A stretch of 64,000 bases of DNA from Hymenobacter sp. UV11 (GCF_004684095.1 NZ_SRII01000003.1:62001-126000), one strand, 5' to 3'. Positions 47,605 to 56,857 are shown, counted from the stretch's first letter. Numbers and translations are program-made. Notes: a model not told the origin generated them from the letters alone.

Positions 47605-48360
47605 TTACAGCGAGAAGAAGTAGGTGCCCGTGAGCTGCGCCACGCGGTTGTATGCTGCGTCGTTGTGAAAGTTATAGAGAGTCAGGGGGGAGAATCCGGG
47701 GTCAATGCTAGGAATATCTCGGTGTAAATTGACGAACCCCAGCCCAAAACCAGCTTGCAGTTGCACTGGACCTTGCCGGTAGCCCAGGCCGAAATTTACG
47801 CCGGTGTCGAAGCGACGGTTATTGGTATTGGAGCCGTAAATTATTTGGTTATCAAACTCATAAGGAGTATAAAAGGCATTGGGAGAGGAGAAGTAGCTAG
47901 TGCCGGTTTGGCGCCCGCCTACCCCCACTGCCACGTAGGGTCCGGCGAATATTTGCAGGCCGTGGTCGCCGTGCAGCGTATATACAAAGTTTACGGGTAC
48001 TTCCAACCAGTTGTAACGGTTGGTGCTGCTGCTCCGGGCGGCAAACCCACCGCCTAGCCCATTGAAGTAGACGTTGGTGTTAAACCTTTCGCCTTTCTGC
48101 GAGAATACTAACGCGGGCTGCACAGCAAATCTGCCAAAAGCGGCTTCCAGCACGAGGCCCGTCTGCCAGGCATAAACAACAGACTTATCAGCTGTACGGT
48201 TATAGGTATTGATGCCAGTCGCACTGCTGGCCGCATCCACCGTCGTCAGGGCCCGGTTGAGGCCGCCGCGCACGCCTAGCTTAAAAGTAGTCTGGGCCGA
48301 AGCGGTTGCAGCGCTCAGTAGCAAAGCGGTTGATGAAGCGAGGGTAGCAGTCCGTTTCAT
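47605..48360 (-). CDS. Outer-membrane beta-barrel protein (PorT-like)
   Basis: 251 residues from the ATG at 48360 (the GTG at 48369 adds three residues). Signal peptide STALLLSAATASAQ. The pattern of alternating residues with FKLGVRGGLNRA at the start, VQPALVFSQKGER, YNWLEVPVNFVYTL and GLGYRQGPVQLQAGFGLGF is that of the PorT/OMP_b-brl_2 family, with a final aromatic (FFSL). It may be a structural or transport-related porin-like barrel. Confidence 0.78.
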   Translation of the reverse strand: MKRTATLASSTALLLSAATASAQTTFKLGVRGGLNRALTTVDAASSATGINTYNRTADKSVVYAWQTGLVLEAAFGRFAVQPALVFSQKGERFNTNVYFNGLGGGFAARSSSTNRYNWLEVPVNFVYTLHGDHGLQIFAGPYVAVGVGGRQTGTSYFSSPNAFYTPYEFDNQIIYGSNTNNRRFDTGVNFGLGYRQGPVQLQAGFGLGFVNLHRDIPSIDPGFSPLTLYNFHNDAAYNRVAQLTGTYFFSL

Positions 48361-48458
48361 GGGTAGCACGTGAAGAGTGATGCTACTTTGAGTGTTACCA
48401 GCCTGGCAATCGTTGCATTAGCACGATTATTTTTCCCGCCTGCTTGAAGAGAGCGCTC

Positions 48459-51455
48459 TTACTGCCCGCCGGCCGCGCTACTCGCCCGCGCCGGCCGGTT
48501 TTGGGCCATTGCTTTGTAAATCACCTCCTGAATGCGGGTGCGGATGTTGTAGGTCCGCAGCTTGATGTTGCCCGCGTCGGGGTACACGCGGTTGGAGAGG
48601 AAGACGTAGAGAATCTGGTTTTCGGGGTCGAGCCACACGCAGGTGCCCGTGAAGCCGGTGTGGCCGAAGGTGCTGGCCGGCGCGAGGTTGCTGGTGGGGC
48701 CGCTGGGCTTGCTGGGGTCGCCGCGGTCCCAGCCCAGGCCGCGCTTGTTGCCGGCCACCTGCGGCCGCGAAAACTCGCTCACCACCGGGTTCTGGAAGAA
48801 CCTGGTGCCGCCGTAGCGGCCGTTTTGCAGGTTCATCTGCATCAGCACGGCCAGGTCGTTGGCGGTGGCGAAGAGGCCGGCGTGGCCGCCTACCCCCCCC
48901 ACGAGGGCGGCCGTCTGGTCGTGTACGGTGCCTTGCAGCTGCTCGCGGCGGTAATAAGTGTCGTTCTCGGTGGGCGCAATACAGCTCTTGGGGAAGCGCG
49001 TGAGCGGGTTGTAGGTCATGCTGCCCAGGCCCAGCGGCTTGTAGAACTCCTTAGGCAGAAACTCGGCCAGCGGCTGGCCCAAGAGCTTCTCGCTCAAGCG
49101 CTTCATGATGATAAAGCTAAGGTCCGAATACTCCACCGGGTACTTGCCACGCACTTTAGGCAGCAAGCCCGAGCGCAGGGTCCAGGTCCACACCGAGTCG
49201 TCGGCGGCCTTGATGGAAAACTCGCCGGGCGCCACCTCGTTCGGGAAGTCGTCTGAACGATTACTCGAATAATAAGCGGGCTTGAGGGAGCCATCGCGCA
49301 CGGTGCGCTCCCAGGTTGGGATGCCCGGCTTGAGGCCCGCCTGGTGCAGCAGCACGTCGCGCACGGTGGCGTCGCGCTTATTGGTACGCTGCATTTCGGG
49401 CAGGTAAAAGGATACTTTGTCGTCCAGGTTCAGGCGGCCCTGGTCCTTGAGGTACATGATGGCCTGTAGCGTGCCGGCCACTTTGGTCACCGAGGCCAGG
49501 TCGTAGAGCGTGCTGTTGGTCACGGGCTGGCTCTGGTCGTAGGTGCCGTAGCCATAGCTCTGGTCAAATACCACGGTGCCGTTTTTGGCGATGAGCACCT
49601 GGCAGCCGGGGGTAGCGGCCGTCACGATGCTTTCGAGGGCAATGTGGTCAATCTGGGTCATGATGCGCGAGTCGAGGCCCTCGCGCTCGGGGGCGGCGTA
49701 GCGCAGGCGGTGCAGCTCGGGCGTAGCCAGACCAGTGCCTACTTTCAGCGTTTCCGACACCGTGACGGGCAGCTTGCCCCGCGCCGGCAGCGCCCCAAAC
49801 AGGATTTGCGGCACTACCAGCTGCGCTGCGTAGTGGTCCTCGTAGCCACAGACCAGCGTGCGGGCGCCTTCCAAAAACTTGAGGCCGTAGGCGTTGCCCA
49901 TGGCCACCACCACCGTTTTGCGGCGCTTGTCAGCTTCCAGGTTTTTAAGAAATTTCAGCGCCCCATCGCCCAGGCCGTAGTTGTGGCTGGGCGTATTGTT
50001 CATGGCGTGCAGACTGACGACCACCACGTTGGCATCGCCGAGGCGCGCCTGAATGCGGCTGAAGGTCGAGTCGGGCGCGTAGCGGTCGGGCACGGCGTAT
50101 ACCGGGCCGGGCTGATACTTGTTGAAAATGGTGGCGTACGGGCCCTCCGGCTGGGTGCCGATGGTGATGGCCGCAATGCGTAGCGTATCGAGCCGCTGGA
50201 AGGGTAGGAGCCGGTCGTCGTTCTTGACAACAGTTACGGCGTGCTCAAAAATCGTTTGCGACAGCACCCGTGACTCGGGCAGGTTGAGGCTGTCGCGCAC
50301 CGTCAGGGCATTGGCGGGCCGGTACTTGTTCAGCCCCGCCCAGTACTTGGCGCGCAGGATTTTCTTGACCCGTGCATCCAGGTTATCCTGGTTGAGGTGG
50401 CCCGCCGCTACGGCATCCTTGATGCGGATGAGGGCAGCCGGCACGTCTTCCGAAAACAGGAGCACGTCGTTGCCGGCGGCCAGCGCCATCGCGTCCAGCT
50501 CACCGGCCTTGTAGAGCTTGCTCACGCTGCGCATGTTGAGCGCATCGGTGAAAATCAGGCCTTTAAAGCCCATGCGGTCTTGCAGCAGGCCGGTTACGAG
50601 CGCCCTAGAGAGGGTAGTGGTTTTGGCGTCGGTCGTGTCGAAAAGTGGCATGTAGAGATGCGCCACCATCACGCCCAGCGCGCCCGCCTCAAACGTCTTC
50701 TGAAAGGGCACCAAATCGACTTTTTCGAGCCGCGCCAGGTCAATGTTAATCACCGGCAGGGCCACGTGCGAGTCGGTGTCGGTGTCGCCGTGGCCGGGAA
50801 AGTGCTTGGCTACGGCAATCACGTGCTGCTCTTGCAAGCCCTTGACGTACTGCACGCCCAGCGCCGCCACGCGGTCCTGGTTCTCGCCAAACGAGCGGTT
50901 GCCGATGACCGGGTTGCCGGGATTGGAATTGACGTCCACGACCGGCGCGAAGTTGATGTGCACGCCCAGCGCCCGCAGCTTGCGGGCCAGGTCGCGGCCC
51001 ATCTGGTACACCAGCTTGTCGTCGTCCATGGCGCCCAGCGTCATCTCCTTGGCAAAGTGCGAGGTCGAGTCGAGGCGCATATCGAGGCCCCATTCAGCAT
51101 CGGTAGCGATGAGTAGCGGCACCTTAGCGGCCGCCTGCAAGCGGTTGGTCAGCAGGACCTGGCGCTTGGGGCCGCCCTGCAAAAACATGACGCCGCCGAT
51201 GCCCTGGTTGCGCACCAGCCGCTCGATGCGGTCGGCGTGGGCCTTTTCGCGGTTGGAGTAGGCGGCCACCATAAAGAACTGCCCCAGGCGCTGGTCGGGC
51301 GTGAGGGAGGTAAATACGCTATCTACCCACCGCTGCTCGGCGGGGCTGTTGGGTAGCGGGTCGGGCAGGGGCTTGCGGGGCTCCGAAAAACCTAGTAGCA
51401 ACCCGGCGACCCCCAGCAGCAACCCCAGAAACAGAAACCGAAAATCGACGCGCAT
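48459..51455 (-). CDS. Bifunctional glycoside hydrolase family 3 (NagZ-like) fused to serine hydrolase
   Basis: 998 residues. N-terminal membrane or signal helix (LFLGLLLGVAGLLLG). GH3 domain (~45-400) with the NagZ motif KHFPGHGDTDTDSH at 217-230 and the nucleophile region FTDALNM. A linker domain (~400-610) resembles the GH3 C-domain. The C-terminal half (610-985) is a class C serine hydrolase with DLASVTKVAG (SxxK), YSDLSF and HTGFTGTC. This pairing is known in Bacteroidota and suggests cleavage of GlcNAc from wall fragments and hydrolysis of peptide or ester bonds. Confidence 0.9.
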   Translation of the reverse strand: MRVDFRFLFLGLLLGVAGLLLGFSEPRKPLPDPLPNSPAEQRWVDSVFTSLTPDQRLGQFFMVAAYSNREKAHADRIERLVRNQGIGGVMFLQGGPKRQVLLTNRLQAAAKVPLLIATDAEWGLDMRLDSTSHFAKEMTLGAMDDDKLVYQMGRDLARKLRALGVHINFAPVVDVNSNPGNPVIGNRSFGENQDRVAALGVQYVKGLQEQHVIAVAKHFPGHGDTDTDSHVALPVINIDLARLEKVDLVPFQKTFEAGALGVMVAHLYMPLFDTTDAKTTTLSRALVTGLLQDRMGFKGLIFTDALNMRSVSKLYKAGELDAMALAAGNDVLLFSEDVPAALIRIKDAVAAGHLNQDNLDARVKKILRAKYWAGLNKYRPANALTVRDSLNLPESRVLSQTIFEHAVTVVKNDDRLLPFQRLDTLRIAAITIGTQPEGPYATIFNKYQPGPVYAVPDRYAPDSTFSRIQARLGDANVVVVSLHAMNNTPSHNYGLGDGALKFLKNLEADKRRKTVVVAMGNAYGLKFLEGARTLVCGYEDHYAAQLVVPQILFGALPARGKLPVTVSETLKVGTGLATPELHRLRYAAPEREGLDSRIMTQIDHIALESIVTAATPGCQVLIAKNGTVVFDQSYGYGTYDQSQPVTNSTLYDLASVTKVAGTLQAIMYLKDQGRLNLDDKVSFYLPEMQRTNKRDATVRDVLLHQAGLKPGIPTWERTVRDGSLKPAYYSSNRSDDFPNEVAPGEFSIKAADDSVWTWTLRSGLLPKVRGKYPVEYSDLSFIIMKRLSEKLLGQPLAEFLPKEFYKPLGLGSMTYNPLTRFPKSCIAPTENDTYYRREQLQGTVHDQTAALVGGVGGHAGLFATANDLAVLMQMNLQNGRYGGTRFFQNPVVSEFSRPQVAGNKRGLGWDRGDPSKPSGPTSNLAPASTFGHTGFTGTCVWLDPENQILYVFLSNRVYPDAGNIKLRTYNIRTRIQEVIYKAMAQNRPARASSAAGGQ

Positions 51456-51725
51456 CAGCCCTGAACGGGAAGTATAGAAAGGTAGAAAAGGCGGTCCGGC
51501 CGGCCTACTTTTGCCGGGGGATGCTGCCGGAACCCCCGGCTACCCGTAGCGGTTCCGTAGGAACCGAACTACTTGGTAGCCGAAAATAAGCCGGGCAGCT
51601 AGCCCAAATTGGCCGCAAAGGTAGGCACCAAGCTAGTAGCTACTGATGAAAAACGTTGGTATCGCTAGCTAATTGCCTGCCCAGCGTCCAAAATTTGGTG
51701 GCCCTGCTGGCCTACCCTCTCTTTT
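51456..51725. other. Divergent intergenic region between the GH3-hydrolase and mutL
   Basis: It holds two small hairpins (GCCGGGGG / CCCCCGGC, 51513-51540; CGGTTCC / GGAACCG, 51550-51566) and, on the minus strand, the -7 box TACCTTTG (plus strand CAAAGGTA, 51616-51623), 160 bases from the hydrolase start. On the plus strand TACTTTTG (51506-51513) could serve mutL only with a long leader. No other feature seen. Confidence 0.45.
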
Positions 51726-53726
51726 ATGCCCGACATCATCCAACTATTGCCCGAGTACCTTGCCAACCAGATTGCGGCGGGCGAAGTGGTGCAGCGTCCG
51801 GCCTCGGTGGTGAAAGAGCTGCTCGAAAACGCCGTGGACGCTGGCGCCACCAGCGTGCAACTCATTGTAAAAGAAGCGGGTAAGCAGCTGGTGCAGGTAG
51901 TGGACGACGGCCTCGGCATGTCGCCCACCGACGCCCGCATGAGTCTAGAGCGCCACGCCACCAGCAAAATTCGCTCGACCGAAGATTTATTTCGGATTCG
52001 TACGCTGGGCTTTCGGGGGGAGGCGCTGGCCAGTATCGCGGCCGTGGCGCAGGTCGAGATTCGGACCAAGCCGCGCGGCCAGGAAACCGGCTCGCTGCTA
52101 CTCGTGGAGGGCTCGCAGGTGACGAGCCAGGCGCCCACCGCCTGCCCCGATGGTACTAGCATCGCAGTTAAAAACCTGTTTTTCAACGTGCCTGCCCGGC
52201 GCAATTTTTTGAAAAGCAACGCCGTGGAGATGCGGCATATTCTGGATGAGTTTCAGCACGTGGCGCTGGCTAACCCGCAGATTGCCTTTTCGTTGTATCA
52301 GAATGACCTGGAGGTGTTTGGCCTGCCCGCTGGCAAGCTGAGTCAGCGCATTGTGGCGCTGCTGGGCAACAACTACAAGGAGCAGCTGGCGGGCTGCGAG
52401 GAAGTGACGCCCTTTATCACGGTGAAGGGCTACATCGGTAAGCCGGAATCGGCGAAGAAGAGCCGGGGCGACCAGTTTTTCTTCGTCAACAACCGTTTTA
52501 TCCGCTCGGCTTACCTCAACCACGCCGTGCTGGCGGCCTACGAAGGCCTGCTGGCCCGCGACACGCACCCGTTCTACGTGCTGTTTCTGGAGCTGGACCC
52601 CAAGGCCATCGACATCAACGTGCACCCCACGAAAACGGAAATTAAGTTTGAGGACGAAAAAACGGTGTACGCCGTGGTGCGGGCGGCCGTGCGACAGGCG
52701 CTGGGGCTGCACAGCCTCACGCCATCGCTTGATTTTGAGGGCGATGTGAACTTTGCGCCTATTCGGCCGCTGCGCACCTCGGCGGGCGGCAACTCGTTTG
52801 GCAGCGGGGGCGCGGCGCTCCCTACCCCCTCTCGCAACGTCGAGTTCAACCCCGACGCGCTGGCCGCGTCGGTGAGCGCCGCCGCGCGCGGTGGGGGTAG
52901 GAAACCCGCAGCCGACGCCGTGCCGCCGCGCCCCACCGAGCAGGCTAAGCGCGACCTCGAAGCGTTTTACCGCGAGCTGGGCCAGCCCGTGCGCCCGGCG
53001 GGCGAGGAGCGGGCCGGCCCTACCCCCCCGCCCAACGTTGAAGCGCCCGCGCCGCTGCCCGAGCTGCCGTTTGTGCACCCGGCGCCGGTTGAGGGCGGGC
53101 GGCCGCAGCCGACGCCGGCGCAATCAGCCCTTCATCCGGTCACCCATTCGACCAGGGCCACGCAGGTGCTGAACCGCTACGTGCTGCTGCCCGTGAAGTC
53201 GGGCCTGATGTTGATTGACCAGGAGGCTGCCCGCGAACGCATTCTGTATGAGCAATATGCGGCCGGGCAGGAGCGGGGCGGCGGCGGGCACTCGCAGGCG
53301 CTGCTGTTCCCCAGGCCGCTCAGCTTTTCGCCGGCCGACTACGCCGTGCTGGGCGAGCTCACGCCCACGCTGCACCTGCTGGGCTTTCGCTTCGCCGAGT
53401 TTGGGCCGCACACTATCGCCATTGAAGCCGTGCCCGCCGACCTGCCCGCGCAGGGCGAACAGGAGCTGCTCGAAGGCCTCATTGAGCAGTTTCGGAGCGG
53501 GGCCGCGCCGCTGCGCCTCGACCGCCGCGAGGCGCTGACCCGCGCCCTGGCCCGGCGCGTGGCCCAGGCCACCAGCCAGCCCCGCCTACCCGATGTGGAG
53601 CTAAGCGCATTGGTGGACAAACTCTTCGCCTGCCAGGTACCCAACTATACCCCCGATGGCCGCCCCACCGTTGTCTTGCTCGACGGCGAGCAGCTGGCTG
53701 CCTTTTTCCGTAAAGCCGGCGCGTAG
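51726..53726 (+). CDS. mutL: DNA mismatch repair protein MutL with altered endonuclease motifs
   Basis: 666 residues. The N-terminal GHKL ATPase is intact: IAAGEVVQRPASVVKELLEN, VDDGLGM, ATSKI and TLGFRGEAL. A Pro-rich linker follows (~360-475). In the C-terminal domain the endonuclease motif that in B. subtilis is DQHA(x)2E(x)4E reads DQEAARERILYE here (498-509), so the His is Glu500. The usual CPHGR is TPDGR (642-646), losing the Cys and His metal ligands. A recognisable ACxxAIK motif is also missing. The protein should still dimerise and bind MutS, but nicking is doubtful. Confidence 0.92.
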   Translation: MPDIIQLLPEYLANQIAAGEVVQRPASVVKELLENAVDAGATSVQLIVKEAGKQLVQVVDDGLGMSPTDARMSLERHATSKIRSTEDLFRIRTLGFRGEALASIAAVAQVEIRTKPRGQETGSLLLVEGSQVTSQAPTACPDGTSIAVKNLFFNVPARRNFLKSNAVEMRHILDEFQHVALANPQIAFSLYQNDLEVFGLPAGKLSQRIVALLGNNYKEQLAGCEEVTPFITVKGYIGKPESAKKSRGDQFFFVNNRFIRSAYLNHAVLAAYEGLLARDTHPFYVLFLELDPKAIDINVHPTKTEIKFEDEKTVYAVVRAAVRQALGLHSLTPSLDFEGDVNFAPIRPLRTSAGGNSFGSGGAALPTPSRNVEFNPDALAASVSAAARGGGRKPAADAVPPRPTEQAKRDLEAFYRELGQPVRPAGEERAGPTPPPNVEAPAPLPELPFVHPAPVEGGRPQPTPAQSALHPVTHSTRATQVLNRYVLLPVKSGLMLIDQEAARERILYEQYAAGQERGGGGHSQALLFPRPLSFSPADYAVLGELTPTLHLLGFRFAEFGPHTIAIEAVPADLPAQGEQELLEGLIEQFRSGAAPLRLDRREALTRALARRVAQATSQPRLPDVELSALVDKLFACQVPNYTPDGRPTVVLLDGEQLAAFFRKAGA

Positions 53727-53774
53727 CCGGCCCGGTGCGAACTTTGCGGCTCCGAGCCGCTTCGCCTACCCCCC

Positions 53775-54572
53775 ATGTTCAACCTCACGCCCACCGTTCG
53801 CAACCTGCTGCTGCTTAACATAGCTGTTTTTCTAGCTCAGGAAAATCTGCGCAGCATCCCTGTCACGCAGCTGGCAAGCCTCTACCCACTCGGGTCGCCT
53901 TATTTCCACTTCTGGCAGTTTTTCACCCACATGTTTCTGCACGGCAGCTGGGGGCATATTTTTTCGAATATGTTCGGCCTTATCTCCTTCGGGCCGCTGC
54001 TGGAGCAGCGCTGGGGCGGGCGGCGGTTTCTGGCCTTCTGGCTGATGTGCGGGGTAGGCGCCGGGGTGATGTACGAAGGGGTGCGCACCTATGAGATGCA
54101 CAAGCTGGAAGCCACCTACACCGAATTTGTGCGCAGCCCCGATGCGGTGAGCTACGACCAGGTGATGCGGCAAAGCGGTTATAAGCAAGCCGAAGATGAC
54201 GCGGCCGCCGCCGCCTTGCAGCGCAGCCCCAACGACCAGGAGCTCAAGCAAGCCATTGTGGCGCACGTCAAGCAAGTGTATGAGGCTGTGCACGACTCGC
54301 CCCGGTCCGGCATGCTGGGCGCCTCGGGGGCGTTGTTCGGCGTGCTGTTCGCCTTCGCCTACCTCTTCCCCAATACCGAACTGTTCCTGCTCTTTATCCC
54401 GTTTCCCATCAAGGCGAAGTACTTTGTCTTCTTTTACGGGGCCTACGAGCTGTATAGCGGCGTGCACCAGACGCCGGGCGACAACGTGGCCCATTTTGCT
54501 CACATCGGCGGGCTGCTGATTGGGTTCATTATTCTTAAATTCTGGGAAAGCGGCCGTGCTCGCTTCTACTAA
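53775..54572 (+). CDS. Rhomboid-family intramembrane serine protease, first of a tandem pair
   Basis: 265 residues with about six helices. The Ser-His dyad is visible: Ser184 in GASGALFG and His243 in AHFAHIGG, plus HGSWGHIFSNMFG (His61, Asn65) for the oxyanion site. A ~75-residue insertion with a coiled, acidic part (100-175) lies between helices. It starts right after a TACCCCCC word and 48 bases after mutL, so probably shares the mutL transcript. It cuts transmembrane substrates. Confidence 0.9.
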   Translation: MFNLTPTVRNLLLLNIAVFLAQENLRSIPVTQLASLYPLGSPYFHFWQFFTHMFLHGSWGHIFSNMFGLISFGPLLEQRWGGRRFLAFWLMCGVGAGVMYEGVRTYEMHKLEATYTEFVRSPDAVSYDQVMRQSGYKQAEDDAAAAALQRSPNDQELKQAIVAHVKQVYEAVHDSPRSGMLGASGALFGVLFAFAYLFPNTELFLLFIPFPIKAKYFVFFYGAYELYSGVHQTPGDNVAHFAHIGGLLIGFIILKFWESGRARFY

Positions 54573-54587
54573 AAATCCATCACTTCC

Positions 54588-55487
54588 ATGAGTTTAACCC
54601 AGGATATCCGCGAGGCCTTTTCGCGGCGCGATAATGCGTTAAATCAGCTCATTATCCTCAATGGGCTGGTGTTCGCGGTGCTCATCATTCTGCGGGCCAT
54701 CTTCTTCATTTCGCAGTCCGATGGCGTGTACGTGCTCATCATGCGCCAGCTGGCCCTCTCGTCGGATGGCCTGGTGCTGCTGCGCCATCCCTGGACGCTG
54801 CTCACCTACGCTTTCGTGCACGAAGGCTTTCTGCACGTGCTGTTTAATATGCTGAACCTCTACTGGTTCGGGCAGATTATTCGGGAGTACTTGGGCGACC
54901 GCCGACTGGTGAGCCTCTACGTGCTGGGCGCGCTAGCCGGGGCCGCGTTTTTTCTATTGGCTTATAATTTTATTCCCGTGCTGCGGCCGGGGGTAGGGCT
55001 GCCGGTTATCGGGGCGTCGGCGTCGGTTACGGCCATTATAGTGGCGGCGGCTACGTTGCTGCCCGATTACACCTTCATGCTCTTTATCATTGGGGCAGTC
55101 AAAATCAAGTGGATAGCCGTGGCAGTGGTCCTGATTTCATTGGCGGGCATCAACGGCGGCAACCCCGGCGGCGAAATCACGCACCTCGGCGGGGCACTGA
55201 TAGGCTTTATTTTCATCAAGCAGATGAAGGCCGGGCGCGACATGGGCCAGCCCGTAGTAGCCGTGGGCAACTGGTTTAGCCGCCTCTTCCAGGGCCGCCC
55301 CGCCATGAAGGTGACGCACCGCAGCACCGTAGCCGCGCCGCGCGCCACGGCCACCGCCGGCAAGGCCGGGCCTAGCGCTACCCCCCCCGAAGAGGTTGAC
55401 CTCATCCTAGATAAAATCTCGCGCTCGGGCTACGAAAGCCTGTCGAAAGACGAGAAGCAGAAGCTATTTCGCGCCAGCCAGCAGTAG
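54588..55487 (+). CDS. Rhomboid-family intramembrane serine protease, second of the pair, with C-terminal extension
   Basis: 299 residues. The dyad is Ser144 in IGASASV and His199 in EITHLGG, with HEGFLHVLFNMLN (His78, His83, Asn87). After the last helix (~207) there is a cytoplasmic tail of ~90 residues with a basic, low-complexity part (TVAAPRATATAGKAG) and a conserved-looking end (EVDLILDKISRSGYESLSKD). The tail resembles the DUF6576-type ends of Bacteroidota rhomboids. The pair is 15 bases apart and likely co-translated. Confidence 0.9.
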   Translation: MSLTQDIREAFSRRDNALNQLIILNGLVFAVLIILRAIFFISQSDGVYVLIMRQLALSSDGLVLLRHPWTLLTYAFVHEGFLHVLFNMLNLYWFGQIIREYLGDRRLVSLYVLGALAGAAFFLLAYNFIPVLRPGVGLPVIGASASVTAIIVAAATLLPDYTFMLFIIGAVKIKWIAVAVVLISLAGINGGNPGGEITHLGGALIGFIFIKQMKAGRDMGQPVVAVGNWFSRLFQGRPAMKVTHRSTVAAPRATATAGKAGPSATPPEEVDLILDKISRSGYESLSKDEKQKLFRASQQ

Positions 55488-55511
55488 CAGATGCTTGCTG
55501 TTTAACCAAAG

Positions 55512-55540
55512 AAAAAGGCCGTCGAATCGACGGCCTTTTT
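55512..55540. terminator. Bidirectional terminator
   Basis: 13-base stem AAAAAGGCCGTCG / CGACGGCCTTTTT with a 3-base loop. Between the convergent second rhomboid and the minus-strand membrane gene. Confidence 0.85.
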
Positions 55541-55585
55541 GCTGGAACAAATGGACAGAAAATAGGTGAGGGTGACAGGCGAGTT

Positions 55586-55963
55586 TTATACCGCAGATTC
55601 GGCCGTGGCTGTGGCCTCCGTGGCTGCCGGGCGGCCCCAGGAGCCAGCGCAGCGGCTGCGCATCTGCTGCCGGAATTTCTCGCGCTCGGCGGGCGAGAAG
55701 GCCTCCATGCGCTGCGTCATCTGGCGCTTCCAGGCGCGGCCGCGGGCCCAGCCGCCCTGCCCGCCGCGACCAAAGCCGCCGGTGAGAATGCGGCTCAGCA
55801 CGACCAGCCCCAGCGTCTGCCAGAAGTTAAGTATGGGAAGGTGGAAAATCATGGGCATCAGCCAGTTCCACAGGCTCATGGTGGCGAATACGGCGACGGT
55901 TACGAAAAGCGCCGCGAAAAAAACAAATTTGGCGGCTTTGGCCAGCCAGAAGGAGCGGTTCAT
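55586..55963 (-). CDS. Small membrane protein downstream of an ECF sigma factor
   Basis: 125 residues with two hydrophobic segments (AKFVFFAALFVTVAVFATMSL and NFWQTLGLVVLSRIL) and then a Gly/Arg-rich, positively charged tail (GGFGRGGQGGWARGRAWKRQ). It ends with a helix (MEAFSPAEREKFRQQMRSR) that resembles the sensor-type or zinc-resistance-like tails. It is 39 bases after the sigma gene. The tail with basic residues suggests contact with nucleic acid or an acidic partner. No enzyme motif. I do not recognise a named family. Confidence 0.6.
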   Translation of the reverse strand: MNRSFWLAKAAKFVFFAALFVTVAVFATMSLWNWLMPMIFHLPILNFWQTLGLVVLSRILTGGFGRGGQGGWARGRAWKRQMTQRMEAFSPAEREKFRQQMRSRCAGSWGRPAATEATATAESAV

Positions 55964-56002
55964 AATGCTGAATAAAGAAAATAGTAGAAGGGAAGGAGCG
56001 AG

Positions 56003-56611
56003 CTAGTCCGTAAACAGCTCGTCGTACAGCTTTTGCAGGCGCTTGCGCAGGTGTTTCACGGCGTAGTGCTTGCGGGAGATGAGGGTTTTTAGCGGCACGC
56101 CGGTGTCGGCTACCATCTCGTTGAAGGACTTGTCCTCGAGCTCGTGCCACACGAACACCTGGCGCTGCTCGGCGGGCAGCTCGGCCAGCGCGTCGGTGAG
56201 GGCGTCCATGATGGTTTCGCGCAGCAGGCGGTTTTCGGGCGAGTCGTCGGGCGCCGGCAGCACGTCTTGCAGCAGGCGGGCGGGCTCGTCGCCATCGCCG
56301 GCGCCGAGCGGCGCATCCAGCGACACCGTGCGCTGGGCCGGCACGCGCCGGTAGCGGTCAATGATGCGGTTGCGCGCCACCCGAAACAGCCAGGCCGCCG
56401 CCTGCTCCACGGGCTTGAGCAGGCGGTAGCTCTCCACCAGCTCGGCAAATACATCCTGCAAAATATCTTCGGCCTCGGCGGGGTCGGGCACGCGCCGCTC
56501 GATAAACCGCAGCAGGCGGCCGCGCTGCTCGCGCACGGCCGTCTGTATCTGCTGGTCCTGGCCGGCGGCGGTCGTCATGAGCACGGAGAGGGGTAGGGCA
56601 AAAGCTTCCAT
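56003..56611 (-). CDS. ECF-type RNA polymerase sigma factor
   Basis: 202 residues. Region 2 has ILQDVFAELVESYRLLKPVE and AAWLFRVARNRIIDRYRR. Region 4 has LPAEQRQVFVWHELEDKSFN and EMVADTGVPLKTLISRKHYAV. The start may be the ATG at 56611 or the internal ATG near residue 12. It resembles the sigma factors placed upstream of short membrane or zinc-resistance-like proteins. The target regulon is unknown. The gap to nuoK holds a palindrome with a terminator-like core. Confidence 0.88.
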   Translation of the reverse strand: MEAFALPLSVLMTTAAGQDQQIQTAVREQRGRLLRFIERRVPDPAEAEDILQDVFAELVESYRLLKPVEQAAAWLFRVARNRIIDRYRRVPAQRTVSLDAPLGAGDGDEPARLLQDVLPAPDDSPENRLLRETIMDALTDALAELPAEQRQVFVWHELEDKSFNEMVADTGVPLKTLISRKHYAVKHLRKRLQKLYDELFTD

Positions 56612-56642
56612 CGTGCCTAAGCAGACGCGGGGCCGTCGCCAA

Positions 56643-56851
56643 TATTTTGTCCGAACCGCGGATTTATCGGATGGGTCGGATTTATCGGATTTTGGGGCCG
56701 ACCCGTTGGGGATGGGTCGGTTTTTTAGGTGGCTGTCAGCTGGTGGTTCCGGTCCTACGCAGCGGGTCCGGCCGGCAAGTTGCTCCGTAAATAACCAGCC
56801 TCAAAATCCGACTAATCCGAAAAATCCGACTAATCCGCGGTTCAGACAATA
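56643..56851. repeat. REP-like element, family C, second copy with terminator-like core
   Basis: Outer arms share CCGAACCGCGGATT and related TCGGATT repeats with the copy at 29464, but with several mismatches. The inside is ~95 bases and holds CCGACCC / GGGTCGG (56698-56720) followed by TTTTTT. The right end abuts a -7 box. It lies between divergent genes, so the terminator would block read-through rather than end a gene. Confidence 0.75.
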
Positions 56852-56857
56852 ACTTTG
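56850..56857 (+). promoter_or_regulatory. Candidate -7 box TAACTTTG for nuoK-nuoL
   Basis: TAnnTTTG match overlapping the right end of the family C palindrome, 49 bases before the nuoK ATG at 56906. No clear -33 TTG. Confidence 0.4.
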
